From Paenibacillus silagei (GTDB lineage: Bacteria; Bacillota; Bacilli; Paenibacillales; Paenibacillaceae): a stretch of 64,000 nt of DNA. The notes under the pieces are model-generated. The model was not told where the DNA came from. It ran no database searches and was given only the letters and a program-made list of their open reading frames with translations. Positions 51,033 through 59,852 of this stretch are shown in pieces; the stretch's first letter is position 1, and the number at the start of each line of letters is the position of its first letter. The stretch is from positions 92,438 to 156,437 of the forward strand of contig NZ_JAGGLV010000017.1 in the NCBI RefSeq assembly GCF_017874735.1, in the 5' to 3' direction. The position numbers and the translations under genes were made by a program.

Positions 51033-51044
51033 GAAGGTGCGTTA

Positions 51045-51380
51045 ATGATTAACGTGCGGATTACACGGGCTTCTGCTCAAGGTGTCATTGTCGGTTTTGC
51101 CGTCAAGGGGCATGCGGAATACGCAAGGAATGGCAAGGATATCGTCTGCGCGGGTGTTTCGACGGTTACCGTTGGAACTGTGAATGCGATTGAAAGCCTG
51201 ACCGGAGTTGTTCTGGATACTTCGATGAAGGATGGATTCTTAAGCGGAACCCTGGTTCCCGTGAATGATCCCGAAGTCTCCGCCAAGGTACAGCTCTTGC
51301 TGGAATCCATGGTGCTGATGCTCAAGGATATTGCTAAATCCTACAGGAAATATATTCAGATACAGGAAGTCATCATTTGA
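51045..51380 (+). CDS. prp: Ribosomal-processing cysteine protease Prp
   Basis: A 111-aa protease (B. subtilis YsxB) that removes the N-terminal extension of L27. Catalytic His and Cys appear in VKGHAEYARNGKDIVCAGVS. The L27 encoded next has the matching extension MLKLDLQLFA before SKKG, so both partners are present. ATG lies 12 nt after rplU. Confidence 0.95.
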   Translation: MINVRITRASAQGVIVGFAVKGHAEYARNGKDIVCAGVSTVTVGTVNAIESLTGVVLDTSMKDGFLSGTLVPVNDPEVSAKVQLLLESMVLMLKDIAKSYRKYIQIQEVII

Positions 51381-51397
51381 AGAAGGAGGTTGACAAC

Positions 51398-51709
51398 ATG
51401 TTGAAATTGGATCTTCAATTATTCGCATCGAAAAAAGGTGTTGGTTCCACAAAGAACGGACGTGATTCCCATTCTAAGCGTCTTGGCGTGAAACGGGCTG
51501 ACGGTCAAGCAGTAACCGGCGGCAACATCTTGGTTCGTCAACGCGGAACCAAAATCCACCCGGGCACGAACGTGGGCATCGGTAAAGATGACACACTGTT
51601 CGCACTTGTGGACGGCGTAGTGAAGTTCGAACGTTGGGGACGCGACCGCAAAAAAGTGAGCGTGTATCCGGTGGATGTCGCTCCGGTAGCAGCGGCACTG
51701 GAAGCGTAA
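51398..51709 (+). CDS. rpmA: 50S ribosomal protein L27
   Basis: A 103-aa precursor. The N-terminal MLKLDLQLFA is the cleavable extension processed by Prp in Firmicutes; the mature end SKKGVGSTKNGRDSHSKRLG reaches the peptidyl transferase centre. ATG 51398 follows AAGGAGG; the seven residues upstream in frame overlap the prp end. Confidence 0.98.
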   Translation: MLKLDLQLFASKKGVGSTKNGRDSHSKRLGVKRADGQAVTGGNILVRQRGTKIHPGTNVGIGKDDTLFALVDGVVKFERWGRDRKKVSVYPVDVAPVAAALEA

Positions 51710-51731
51710 GCTTACGGAACCTATGAAGATG

Positions 51732-51766
51732 AGAAGCCTCCGGCATCAGTGCCGGGGGCTTTTTTT
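51732..51766 (+). terminator. Terminator after rpmA
   Basis: AGCCTCCGGCA, loop TCAG, TGCCGGGGGCT, followed by seven T. Confidence 0.93.
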
Positions 51767-51948
51767 GAAATTGTTTCGGGGTCCCGCAAAGTACCTGAGT
51801 AAGCATCGAAGCTTAAGCCTCACTTTGTGGTGGGATTCTGGTGATTGCGGAGAAAGCCTGTGTTATACTGGGAAATGGTGAATATGAAGCAAGATAAGCA
51901 GTGCTTACATTGGAATCAATTTTGCGAACCAAGGGACGGGGAGAAAGA

Positions 51949-52689
51949 ATGAAATCCTGGAAAAGTAAGGTCTGGGCAGTCATGTTATCCGCAGTGTTTC
52001 CTTTAGGTCTCGTGTATTGGCAAACCTCCCTTTTCACATGCCTGCTGCTCGGAGTCTGGGTAGCGGCAGTGCTTGCATTCAGCTTTGTTTACAACCGGCG
52101 TCAATATGAAGAGGAACTGCGTATACAGGAGAATACTCTGCAGCAGGCGGCAAACCGGACACTGAATCATCATCGTCATGACTGGATGAATGATCTGCAG
52201 GTGCTTTACGGATATATCCAGCTGGGCAAGCCTGATAAATCCGTACAATGTGTGGAAAGAATAAAGGAGCGTATTGCGCTGGACAGCCGTATTGCCAAAT
52301 TGGGAGTACCTTCCCTGGTGTTCTATCTGCAATCCTTCCGTACGTTCAGAAGCAGTCTGGAGCTGGACATACAGGTAGAGGAAGGGCTCCAGCTGGAGGA
52401 CAAGCTGAGTCCAGAGGCAGGGGCTGAGCTGACTTCGGTAGTTATGCAGACGGTTAGAGCGTACCAGTACAGTGGAATAACACAGCATGGAGACACGCGG
52501 AAGCTTGAGCTCAGCTTTTCACAGGAGGGAAGAGACATTCTGATCTCTTTCAAAGGTGAGGGAGAGCAAGACAATCCCGAACTGCTTCAGGGGCAAATTT
52601 ATAATATAGTACAAGGAAAAATCATGAAGGCGGAGCAGGTTCAGCCTGCCAAGGGTAATGTGGAACTGCGGTTACCGCTGGAGATGTAA
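51949..52689 (+). CDS. spo0B: Sporulation phosphotransferase Spo0B with N-terminal membrane helices
   Basis: A 246-aa protein. The phospho-accepting His is His77 in LNHHRHDWMNDLQVLYGYIQ, matching the RHDWMN motif of B. subtilis Spo0B, which relays phosphate from Spo0F to Spo0A. Unlike the 192-aa soluble B. subtilis protein, this one starts with two hydrophobic segments (VWAVMLSAVFPLGLVYW and LFTCLLLGVWVAAVLAFSFV), so it is probably membrane-bound, like its sensor-kinase relatives. ATG 51949 follows GGGGAG; ATG 51901 has no site. It precedes obgE as in bacilli. Confidence 0.85.
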   Translation: MKSWKSKVWAVMLSAVFPLGLVYWQTSLFTCLLLGVWVAAVLAFSFVYNRRQYEEELRIQENTLQQAANRTLNHHRHDWMNDLQVLYGYIQLGKPDKSVQCVERIKERIALDSRIAKLGVPSLVFYLQSFRTFRSSLELDIQVEEGLQLEDKLSPEAGAELTSVVMQTVRAYQYSGITQHGDTRKLELSFSQEGRDILISFKGEGEQDNPELLQGQIYNIVQGKIMKAEQVQPAKGNVELRLPLEM

Positions 52690-52704
52690 GGAAGGTGAAC
52701 ATTT

Positions 52705-54012
52705 ATGTTCGTAGATAAGGCTAAGGTTTATGTAAAAGGCGGAGACGGCGGAGATGGTCTCGTAGCATTTCGCCGGGAGAAGTATGTGCCGGATGGCGGT
52801 CCTGCCGGCGGGGATGGCGGCCGCGGGGGAGATGTGATCTTCCGCGTGGATGAAGGCTTACGGACCTTGATGGATTTCCGTTATCAGCGGCACTTCAAGG
52901 CTGATAAGGGAATTAAGGGGCGCAACAAGAGCCAGCACGGGGCCAATGCCGATCATATGATCGTGCGGATTCCACCGGGAACCGTGTTGATTGATGATGA
53001 TACCCAGGAGATCCTTGCCGATTTAACCCGTCATGGACAACAGGTTGTAGTGGCCCGCGGCGGCCGGGGCGGCCGGGGGAATACCCGGTTTGCGACGGCG
53101 AACAATACGGCGCCGGAGCTGGCTGAGAACGGGGAAGAGGGTCAGGAGCGTTACATCGTAATGGAGCTTAAGGTCATGGCGGACGTAGGCCTTGTAGGCT
53201 TCCCTAGCGTGGGCAAATCTACGCTGCTGTCGGTCGTATCCGCTGCCCAGCCGAAGATCGGAGCGTACCACTTTACCACTATTACTCCCAACCTGGGTGT
53301 AGTTGATGTCGGAGACGGCCGCAGCTTTGTGATGGCGGATCTGCCTGGACTGATTGAAGGCGCGAGTGAAGGGGTGGGGCTTGGACATGAGTTCCTGCGC
53401 CACGTTGAACGGACGCGTATCATCATTCATGTCGTGGATATGTCCGGCTCGGAAGGCCGCGATCCTTTTGAAGACTGGGTACTGATTAACGATGAGCTGA
53501 AGCAGTACAATGCGGCGCTGATTGACCGTCCGCAGATCGTGGCGGCGAACAAGATGGATATGCCCGATTCCGAGGAGAACCTGGCTTCCTTCCGTGAGCG
53601 TGTCGCGGAGCTTCGCCCGGACCTTGAGATTATGCCGATCTCTTCACTGACCCGTCAGGGCGTTCAGGAGCTGCTCTACCGTGCTACAGATATTCTTGAC
53701 AGTATTCCTGTGGCTCCGGTGGTGGAAGAAGTGGCCGGCAAAGAGCGCAAGGTTTATAAGCTGGAAGCGGAAGAGGATAACTCATTCACGATTACCCGTG
53801 ACAACGAGGCCTTTGTAGTCAATAGTCCGCGGATTGAGCGGATGATTAAGAGAATGCAGCTAAGCACACATGATGCGATTCTTAGGCTGGCCCGTACTTT
53901 GCGTCACATGGGTGTGGATGCCGAGCTGCGCAGACGCGGCGCTGTGGAAGGTACGATCGTGCGCATAGCTGATTTTGAATTCGAATTTGTCGAGAACAGC
54001 AGCTACTATTAA
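52705..54012 (+). CDS. obgE: GTPase Obg (CgtA)
   Basis: A 435-aa ribosome-associated GTPase. N-terminal glycine-rich Obg domain (GDGGDGLVAFRREKYVPDGG), G domain with GFPSVGKSTLLSVV, DLPGLIEGASEG and NKMD, and C-terminal OCT domain (VYKLEAEEDNSFTITRDNEA). In B. subtilis it is essential and needed for sporulation initiation; cotranscribed with spo0B 15 nt upstream. Confidence 0.98.
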   Translation: MFVDKAKVYVKGGDGGDGLVAFRREKYVPDGGPAGGDGGRGGDVIFRVDEGLRTLMDFRYQRHFKADKGIKGRNKSQHGANADHMIVRIPPGTVLIDDDTQEILADLTRHGQQVVVARGGRGGRGNTRFATANNTAPELAENGEEGQERYIVMELKVMADVGLVGFPSVGKSTLLSVVSAAQPKIGAYHFTTITPNLGVVDVGDGRSFVMADLPGLIEGASEGVGLGHEFLRHVERTRIIIHVVDMSGSEGRDPFEDWVLINDELKQYNAALIDRPQIVAANKMDMPDSEENLASFRERVAELRPDLEIMPISSLTRQGVQELLYRATDILDSIPVAPVVEEVAGKERKVYKLEAEEDNSFTITRDNEAFVVNSPRIERMIKRMQLSTHDAILRLARTLRHMGVDAELRRRGAVEGTIVRIADFEFEFVENSSYY

Positions 54013-54030
54013 TAGAGAAGCAAGGTTACC

Positions 54031-54067
54031 GGCTGTATCTTCCGAGAGGGGATGCGGCCTTTTTTTA
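54031..54067 (+). terminator. Terminator after obgE
   Basis: GGCTGTATC pairs with GATGCGGCC (two G-T pairs), followed by seven T. Confidence 0.85.
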
Positions 54068-54162
54068 TTGCCTTAACAGGTGGCAAAGCTAGTTTTGCTA
54101 ATAAAGTTTTCTTTATAAATCTGGATTAATTTACTACAATAATTATATAAGCGACGTTATGT

Positions 54163-54188
54163 TGAATCCAAAGGGTGTAATCTGCGTA
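54163..54188 (+). promoter_or_regulatory. Sigma-W-like ECF promoter
   Basis: TGAATC at 54163-54168, a spacer of exactly 16 nt, then CGTA at 54185-54188. The consensus is TGAAAC-N16-CGTA. It lies about 40 nt before the SPFH gene, whose B. subtilis counterparts (ydjGHI) are in the sigma-W regulon. Confidence 0.65.
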
Positions 54189-54225
54189 TATCATACATAC
54201 CTGTCAGGAAAGAGGGAATGGACAG

Positions 54226-55404
54226 ATGGCAATTATTGAAGTAGTCAAATATGACGGGCCTCCGGGTGTCTTCGCCTGGAAGTATCCGAATCAGGAGCTG
54301 GGGACCTGGACACAGCTGATTGTGAATGAATCCCAGGAAGCGATTCTGTTCAAGGGTGGAGAGGCGCTGGATTCCTTCACAGCCGGACGCCATACCTTAA
54401 GCACAGCGAATATTCCGATTCTGTCGAATGTGGTGAACCTGCCGTTCGGCGGCAAGTCTCCGTTCACCGCAGAGATATGGTTTGTGAACAAGCTGAACTC
54501 CATGAATGTGAAGTGGGGGACCAGTGCACCGCTGCAGCTGCAGGACCCTAAGTACAAGATCATGGTAGCGGTCCGGGCCTTCGGTCAGTTTGGCGTGCGG
54601 ATCGAAGATCCCCGCAAATTCCTGCTGAAGCTGGTAGGGACGCTGCCGGTCTTCGATCAGGATACGATGATTAATTATTTCCGCGGTCTGCTGATGTCTA
54701 ATATTAACGAACTTATTTCTTCTTATCTGGTGCACAAAAAAATCAGCATCCTGGAGATCAACGCCTACGTGGTTGAAATCTCCAAGCATATTCAGGGGCG
54801 CTTGTCCTCCTCGTTCCTGGACAGCGGTATTGAACTTAATAATTTCTATATTGATTCGATCAATATTCCGGATGATGATCCGGCAACCCAGCGTCTCAAG
54901 GAAGCCTTGGCCAAAAAAGCGGAGATGGACATTATCGGCTTCACCTACCAGCAGGAACGAAGCTTCGATGCTATGGAGGAGGCAGCAGGCAATCCGGGCA
55001 ATGCAGGCGTGGGCATGATGAATGCGGGGCTGGGGCTCGGCATGGGCTTTGGGCTGGCCGGGCCTGCCGCTGAGATAGCTACCCGGATGACCCGTAGCAT
55101 GTCTCTGGACGGCAGTACGGGCAGCCAGCCGGCACCTCCTGCTGCTTCTAAATCCTGCTCGGACTGCGGAACCCTTAATCCGGCAGATGCACGCTTCTGT
55201 ACCGGCTGCGGCCGCAGTCTGCAATCCCCGCCGGCGGTGGAGGATAAGGTATGCCATAGCTGCGGTAAGGCGGTCATCCCAGGTGCCAAATTCTGTCCGC
55301 ATTGTGGAGAGGGCCTGATCCTGAAGTGTACGGGCTGCGGGCATGAGCTGAAGCCCGGACAGAAATTCTGTCCAGAGTGCGGTACCAGAGCGGCTAACGG
55401 GTGA
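54226..55404 (+). CDS. SPFH-domain protein with C-terminal zinc ribbons (YdjI-like)
   Basis: A 392-aa protein. The SPFH/virion-core-type domain spans about 25-240 (ESQEAILFKGGEALDSFTAG, then FYIDSINIPDDDPATQRLKE), a Gly/Met-rich linker follows, and then three CxxC-CxxC zinc ribbons (CSDCGTLNPADARFCTGCG, CHSCGKAVIPGAKFCPHCG, CTGCGHELKPGQKFCPECG). B. subtilis YdjI is similar and works with PspA/YdjGH on membrane stress. First gene of a three-gene cluster behind a sigma-W-like promoter. No membrane helix, so membrane contact would be peripheral. Confidence 0.88.
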   Translation: MAIIEVVKYDGPPGVFAWKYPNQELGTWTQLIVNESQEAILFKGGEALDSFTAGRHTLSTANIPILSNVVNLPFGGKSPFTAEIWFVNKLNSMNVKWGTSAPLQLQDPKYKIMVAVRAFGQFGVRIEDPRKFLLKLVGTLPVFDQDTMINYFRGLLMSNINELISSYLVHKKISILEINAYVVEISKHIQGRLSSSFLDSGIELNNFYIDSINIPDDDPATQRLKEALAKKAEMDIIGFTYQQERSFDAMEEAAGNPGNAGVGMMNAGLGLGMGFGLAGPAAEIATRMTRSMSLDGSTGSQPAPPAASKSCSDCGTLNPADARFCTGCGRSLQSPPAVEDKVCHSCGKAVIPGAKFCPHCGEGLILKCTGCGHELKPGQKFCPECGTRAANG

Positions 55405-56156
55405 GCGGGATGCAGAGGCAGAGGTCATATACGGGTCTTGTTACTGGCATTTATGTTGCTGTTCTGGCAGTTACTGCAGGTACCTTCTTCACGTTTGGAT
55501 TCTCGGAATCGCTGCTGCGCTTCGTAGTGACTCTGCTTGCTGTAGGTATGGCAGAGACTGTGGGTTATGTATATTGCATGCTCTGGCTGCGCCGTGCTGC
55601 TGAAGCGGGCCGGACTTCACCGGTATTCATAAGCGGAGCTGTAATTATAGTATTCTATCTGGCTGCGGTACTTGCTTCGGCTATTCTGCTGGACTGGCTT
55701 CTGGAGCTGAGTCCGCTCTGGTATGCGGGAGAGCAGCTGCTGATCCTGATTGTAGCTTCCACCGTACTTGTGGCTACAGGGGGATATGGGCGGAATGCCG
55801 CATCCGGGGAGCGCAGAGCTGCGGACGCTTCGCGGAGTCTGCGTACTCACATGCAGGAGCTGCAGGAGATAAGAGGGATTGCCGGCACCTGGAAGCATTC
55901 TGAGGCAAGCAGGCTGGTAGAACTGATTGATTCTCTGGAGGAGAAATTCCGCTACAGTGACCCGGTATCGAGACCGGGATTGTATGCCACGGAAGACATC
56001 ATTAGGCAGCAGATCTCTCTGCTGCATGACCATGTGGCGCTGCTGCTTGTCCTGAAGGAGCTGCCGGCCCGCTGGGACACGGAGACAGAGGAATTAACGG
56101 AGAGTATTGCCGGCACGCTCCAGCGGCGTAATCTGGAGCTGGCGGCGCTTAAATAG
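55401..56156 (+). CDS. Membrane protein of the YdjH-like envelope-stress cluster
   Basis: A 251-aa protein with about four membrane helices in the first 130 residues (TGLVTGIYVAVLAVTAGTFF, VTLLAVGMAETVGYVYCML, VFISGAVIIVFYLAAVLASA, LLILIVASTVLVATGGYG) and a helical cytoplasmic C-terminus. GTG 55401 overlaps the previous stop; ATG 55410 behind GGTGAG is equally likely. Placement between the SPFH and zinc-ribbon genes suggests a YdjH equivalent, based on context and topology. Confidence 0.68.
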   Translation: MSGMQRQRSYTGLVTGIYVAVLAVTAGTFFTFGFSESLLRFVVTLLAVGMAETVGYVYCMLWLRRAAEAGRTSPVFISGAVIIVFYLAAVLASAILLDWLLELSPLWYAGEQLLILIVASTVLVATGGYGRNAASGERRAADASRSLRTHMQELQEIRGIAGTWKHSEASRLVELIDSLEEKFRYSDPVSRPGLYATEDIIRQQISLLHDHVALLLVLKELPARWDTETEELTESIAGTLQRRNLELAALK

Positions 56157-56171
56157 GAGGAATAGACAGCA

Positions 56172-56927
56172 ATGGGGATAGGGAATGAGCTGGGGGGACT
56201 GTTGCCGGGCCGGGAAGGACAGCCCTCTGATAGTCTGCCTAAGTATGAGCGGACCACTTATGATGTTGTAACTATCGGCGCCGGATATTTGTTTATGCCG
56301 TTGGGACTTGCGCTTGCGCTGGTACGCATGCTGAGCACCCATTATAAAAATTACCGCAAGCCCGTCAATTATAGTCTGTTGTTCCATGTATTTGTAGGAG
56401 GATTCCTGCAAATGATGGGTATTGTCGTAATTTCCATCTTCAGTGATAACGGGATGGACACCACCACACTGATATCAGGTTTGATCTTCGTAGGTTTGGT
56501 GCTGCTCCTTCCCGCATCTGCATTTGCCAGAAGCGCAGCCAAAGCCAGATTCCGCTTCTCGCAGCTCGCCAATCAGTATGTACATCTGATCACGGTGGAG
56601 AGAGTCCGCTATACCGGGAATCTGGCGGACCGTACCGGGCAAAGTGAAGGGGATGTGAATAGAGACCTTCTCTATCTGCAGAAGTACGGGGTGCTGGACT
56701 CCGGGCTTCTCTTCCATGAGGGAGCGGATGCAGCGCCGCAGGCCCGGGCGGGGCAGGCAGCAGCATCGCCCTTCACGCCGCCTGCAGGGCAGCCGTCCTA
56801 TCAGCAGCCGAGAACGCAGCAGCTTCCGAAATCTGTGCGCTGTCCCGGCTGCGGGGCACAGAATACGGTCGCTCCGGGCCAGTCTACCAGCTGTGATTAC
56901 TGCGGGACGACCATTGCCTACAGCTGA
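56172..56927 (+). CDS. Membrane protein with C-terminal zinc ribbon (YdjG-like)
   Basis: A 251-aa protein. Three hydrophobic segments lie in the first 125 residues (YLFMPLGLALALVRML, HVFVGGFLQMMGIVVISIF, ISGLIFVGLVLLLPASAFAR), followed by a winged-helix-like region (FSQLANQYVHLITVERVRYT, then GDVNRDLLYLQKYGVL) and, after a Pro/Gln linker, a TFIIB-type ribbon (CPGCGAQNTVAPGQSTSCDY, CG). AGGAGG-like site before ATG. Probably a partner of the two upstream genes; exact function unknown. Confidence 0.68.
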   Translation: MGIGNELGGLLPGREGQPSDSLPKYERTTYDVVTIGAGYLFMPLGLALALVRMLSTHYKNYRKPVNYSLLFHVFVGGFLQMMGIVVISIFSDNGMDTTTLISGLIFVGLVLLLPASAFARSAAKARFRFSQLANQYVHLITVERVRYTGNLADRTGQSEGDVNRDLLYLQKYGVLDSGLLFHEGADAAPQARAGQAAASPFTPPAGQPSYQQPRTQQLPKSVRCPGCGAQNTVAPGQSTSCDYCGTTIAYS

Positions 56928-56943
56928 CCGGGTTCTGCAGGTG

Positions 56944-56984
56944 AAGGCTGTTCCTCCTAGCTGATAGGGGGACAGCCTTTTCCG
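56944..56984 (+). terminator. Terminator after the SPFH cluster
   Basis: AAGGCTGTTCCTCCTA pairs with TAGGGGGACAGCCTT, followed by TTCC. Confidence 0.8.
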
Positions 56985-57002
56985 CATGTTTGCAGAAAGT
57001 TA

Positions 57003-57032
57003 TTGCAATAAAAGCCTTCAATCCCGTATAAT
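57003..57032 (+). promoter_or_regulatory. Promoter of pheB-hom-thrB-pheA-ilvE
   Basis: TTGCAA at 57003-57008, 18-nt spacer, perfect TATAAT at 57027-57032; the gene start is 42 nt on. Confidence 0.8.
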
Positions 57033-57074
57033 GTCCACTATGTACATACAAAAGTCTTTGGGGTGAGGACGTTC

Positions 57075-57512
57075 GTGAAAGAACGCTATTATTTGGTCCG
57101 GGAGGACATTTTGCCCGATGCGGTGCTGAAGACCATGCAGGTCAAGCAGCTGCTGGAAGCAGGAGATGCCAAAACCGTACACGAGGGCGTGGAACAGGTC
57201 GGGCTTAGCCGCAGTGCTTTTTATAAATACAAAGATGGGATACACTTAATTCATCAGCTGGAGCGCGAGCGCATTGTGACGATCTCGATTGATCTGGAGC
57301 ACGAGTCGGGCATGTTGTCCAAGGTGCTCGGTTCGGTGGCTGTTCACGGGGCGAATGTGCTGACAATCCATCAGAGTATCCCGCTGCAAGGACGGGCGAA
57401 CGTGGTGATCTCTGTCGAGATCTCCCATCTGAATGAAGAGCTGGGCGACTTGCTGGACAGTCTCAAGGCAATTCCCGGTGTGAAGCGTGCGTTAATTATT
57501 GGTCAGGGGTGA
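57075..57512 (+). CDS. pheB: ACT-domain protein PheB
   Basis: A 145-aa protein with an N-terminal HTH-like part (KERYYLVREDILPDAVLKTM, then GLSRSAFYKYKDG) and a C-terminal ACT domain (TISIDLEHESGMLSKVLGSV, then VLTIHQSIPLQGRANVVISV). Named pheB in B. subtilis, where it precedes pheA and was thought to be a chorismate mutase; it is more likely an amino-acid-sensing regulator. GTG 57075 follows GGTGAGG by 8 nt and matches the known N-terminus. Confidence 0.92.
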   Translation: MKERYYLVREDILPDAVLKTMQVKQLLEAGDAKTVHEGVEQVGLSRSAFYKYKDGIHLIHQLERERIVTISIDLEHESGMLSKVLGSVAVHGANVLTIHQSIPLQGRANVVISVEISHLNEELGDLLDSLKAIPGVKRALIIGQG

Positions 57513-57520
57513 GAATACGA

Positions 57521-58807
57521 ATGAAGCCGGTTAAAGTAGGTCTGCTGGGTCTGGGTACTGTGGGTACGGGCGTTGTCCGTATTGTGGAAGGAAATCAGGA
57601 GGATTTGAGCAGCCAGGTCGGCTCGCCGATCCTGATTGAACGGATTGCCGTGAAAAATACGGAGAAGCCGCGTGATATCGAAGTGGACCCGTCCAAGATT
57701 ACCGATGATCCATGGGCCGTTATCCGCGACCCGGAGATTGATGTCATTGTTGAGGTCATGGGCGGGGTCGCAGGGACGAAGGAGTACATTCTGGAGGCAC
57801 TGGAGCGCGGCAAGCATATCGTAACAGCCAATAAGGACCTGATGGCCCTGCACGGCTCGGAGATTCTGGCCAAGGCACAGGAGAAGCAGTGCGATGTGTT
57901 CTATGAAGCGAGTGTGGCGGGAGGCATACCGATTATCCGCACGCTGATCGAAGGCTTTTCCTCGGATAAGATTATGAAGATTATGGGGATTGTGAACGGG
58001 ACAACCAACTACATCCTCAGCAAAATGAGCCAGGAAGGCGCATCTTATCTCGACGCACTGCAGGAAGCACAGGAGCTGGGATATGCCGAGTCTGATCCGA
58101 CGTCCGATGTGGAGGGACTGGATGCAGCCCGCAAGATGGCCATTCTGGGCACGCTGGGCTTCCGGACCAATGTAGAGCTGAGCGATGTCAGTGTAAGCGG
58201 GATTTCCGGCGTCAGCAAGGAGGATATGGCTTTTGCCAAACGGCTGGGGTACGAGATGAAGCTGCTCGGGATTGCAGAACGCCAGGATGAAGAATTCAGC
58301 ATTAGCGTCCAGCCTACAATGATCCGTACGAACCACCCGATTGCCTCCGTGAACGGCGTCTTTAATGCGGTATATGTATATGGTGAGGCTGTAGGGGAGA
58401 CGATGTTCTACGGTGCGGGGGCAGGGGCGATGCCTACGGCAACCTCGATTGTGGCGGATCTGGTGGCGGTCATCAAGAACCTGAAGCTGGGGGTCAACGG
58501 GCTTAAGCAGATTGTGCCGTACAAGCAGAAGAAGCTGAAGAGCGACGAGGATATTTATTACAAGAACTTCCTGCTGCTTCATGTCGATGACAAGGCGGGT
58601 GTACTGGCGAAGATTACCCAGGTGTTTGCCGAATATGATGTCAGTCTGGATTCCGTTGTGCAGCAGGCCAATCCTAATAATCCTGATGCCGAAATTATCA
58701 TTGTCACACATAACGCCAGCAGAGCGAGTATGAACAAAGTGCTGCGCCATCTGGAGCAACTGAATGTCATTCACCGCATCAAAAGTCATTACCGTGTAGA
58801 AGGCTAA
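57521..58807 (+). CDS. hom: Homoserine dehydrogenase
   Basis: A 428-aa enzyme reducing aspartate semialdehyde to homoserine. NAD-binding GLLGLGTVGTGVVRIV, catalytic EASVAGGIPIIRTLIEGFSS and GTTNYILSKM are intact; a C-terminal ACT domain (LLLHVDDKAGVLAKITQVF) gives threonine feedback. ATG 57521 follows AGGGGTGAG. It starts 8 nt after pheB. The usual partner thrC is not next to it. Confidence 0.97.
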   Translation: MKPVKVGLLGLGTVGTGVVRIVEGNQEDLSSQVGSPILIERIAVKNTEKPRDIEVDPSKITDDPWAVIRDPEIDVIVEVMGGVAGTKEYILEALERGKHIVTANKDLMALHGSEILAKAQEKQCDVFYEASVAGGIPIIRTLIEGFSSDKIMKIMGIVNGTTNYILSKMSQEGASYLDALQEAQELGYAESDPTSDVEGLDAARKMAILGTLGFRTNVELSDVSVSGISGVSKEDMAFAKRLGYEMKLLGIAERQDEEFSISVQPTMIRTNHPIASVNGVFNAVYVYGEAVGETMFYGAGAGAMPTATSIVADLVAVIKNLKLGVNGLKQIVPYKQKKLKSDEDIYYKNFLLLHVDDKAGVLAKITQVFAEYDVSLDSVVQQANPNNPDAEIIIVTHNASRASMNKVLRHLEQLNVIHRIKSHYRVEG

Positions 58808-58871
58808 CTATCGCAGGTGTCCATGGAACACAGGGCTTGCGCGCAAATATAATGAAGGAGATTTACCCGCC

Positions 58872-59852
58872 ATGAGTATTTACGGAAGGTCTAGAGTGAA
58901 GGTCCCTGCGAGCACGGCCAACCTCGGTCCGGGCTTCGATACGCTGGGCATGGCCCTGTCGCTGTATGCCTGGATTGAAATGGAGGAAGCCGCTGAAACG
59001 GTGTTTCATCTGTATGGAGATGAGATGGCCGGTCTTCCCCGGGACAAAAGCAATCTGCTCTACAAGGTTGCGCAAATGGTATTTGCAGAGGCCGGGGTCC
59101 AGGTTCCGGAGTTGTCCATCGCCATGTATTCGGAAATCCCGCTCACCCGCGGGCTGGGCAGCAGTGCTTCGGCCATTATTGGCGCGCTGGCTGCGGCGAA
59201 TGCTATGATAGGTTCACCGCTGAGTCAGGCGAAGCTGTTCGATATGGCTACAGCGATCGAGAAGCATCCCGATAATGTCGGAGCGTCGCTCTTCGGGGGA
59301 ATTATTACGGCCGTATGGGATGGCGAGCATGCCGATTACATCCGGATTGAGCCGCCGCAGGAGCTGGAATTCCTGGTGGTCATTCCTGAATTCGAGCTGG
59401 AGACCGTCAAGGCCAGAGAGGCGCTGCCTGCGGAGGTTACGCTCGGCGATGCTGTTCATAATATCAGCCGTACCTCGCTGCTCACCGCAGCGTTAGCCGC
59501 AGGCCGGCTGGACCTGATAGGCACAGCGATGCAGGACCGGCTGCACCAGCCCTACCGTGCACCGCTGGTGCCGGGGATGGAGAAGCTGCTGGCGGAAGCG
59601 CCCGGCCATGGTGCGCTGGGCATTGCGCTTAGTGGTGCAGGCCCGACATTGCTGTGCATGGTGGACCGCAAGGAGGCGCGGAAGCAGGAGCTGGAGCTGT
59701 TTTTGACAGAGACTATGCAGGAGAACGGGATTTCTGCCCGTACCGTATGGCTGTCCCCATGCACCACAGGTGTCACGGTAGAGCTGCTTGAAAGAAACGG
59801 GATGCAAAACGAATCATTTTTGGATATGATAAAAGGAGAATTACAGTCATGA
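58872..59852 (+). CDS. thrB: Homoserine kinase
   Basis: A 326-aa GHMP kinase making O-phosphohomoserine. N-terminal VKVPASTANLGPGFDTLGMA, ATP loop PLTRGLGSSASAIIGAL and the C-terminal GALGIALSGAGPTLL are intact. AAGGAG precedes ATG. It overlaps pheA by 4 nt (ATGA). Confidence 0.96.
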   Translation: MSIYGRSRVKVPASTANLGPGFDTLGMALSLYAWIEMEEAAETVFHLYGDEMAGLPRDKSNLLYKVAQMVFAEAGVQVPELSIAMYSEIPLTRGLGSSASAIIGALAAANAMIGSPLSQAKLFDMATAIEKHPDNVGASLFGGIITAVWDGEHADYIRIEPPQELEFLVVIPEFELETVKAREALPAEVTLGDAVHNISRTSLLTAALAAGRLDLIGTAMQDRLHQPYRAPLVPGMEKLLAEAPGHGALGIALSGAGPTLLCMVDRKEARKQELELFLTETMQENGISARTVWLSPCTTGVTVELLERNGMQNESFLDMIKGELQS

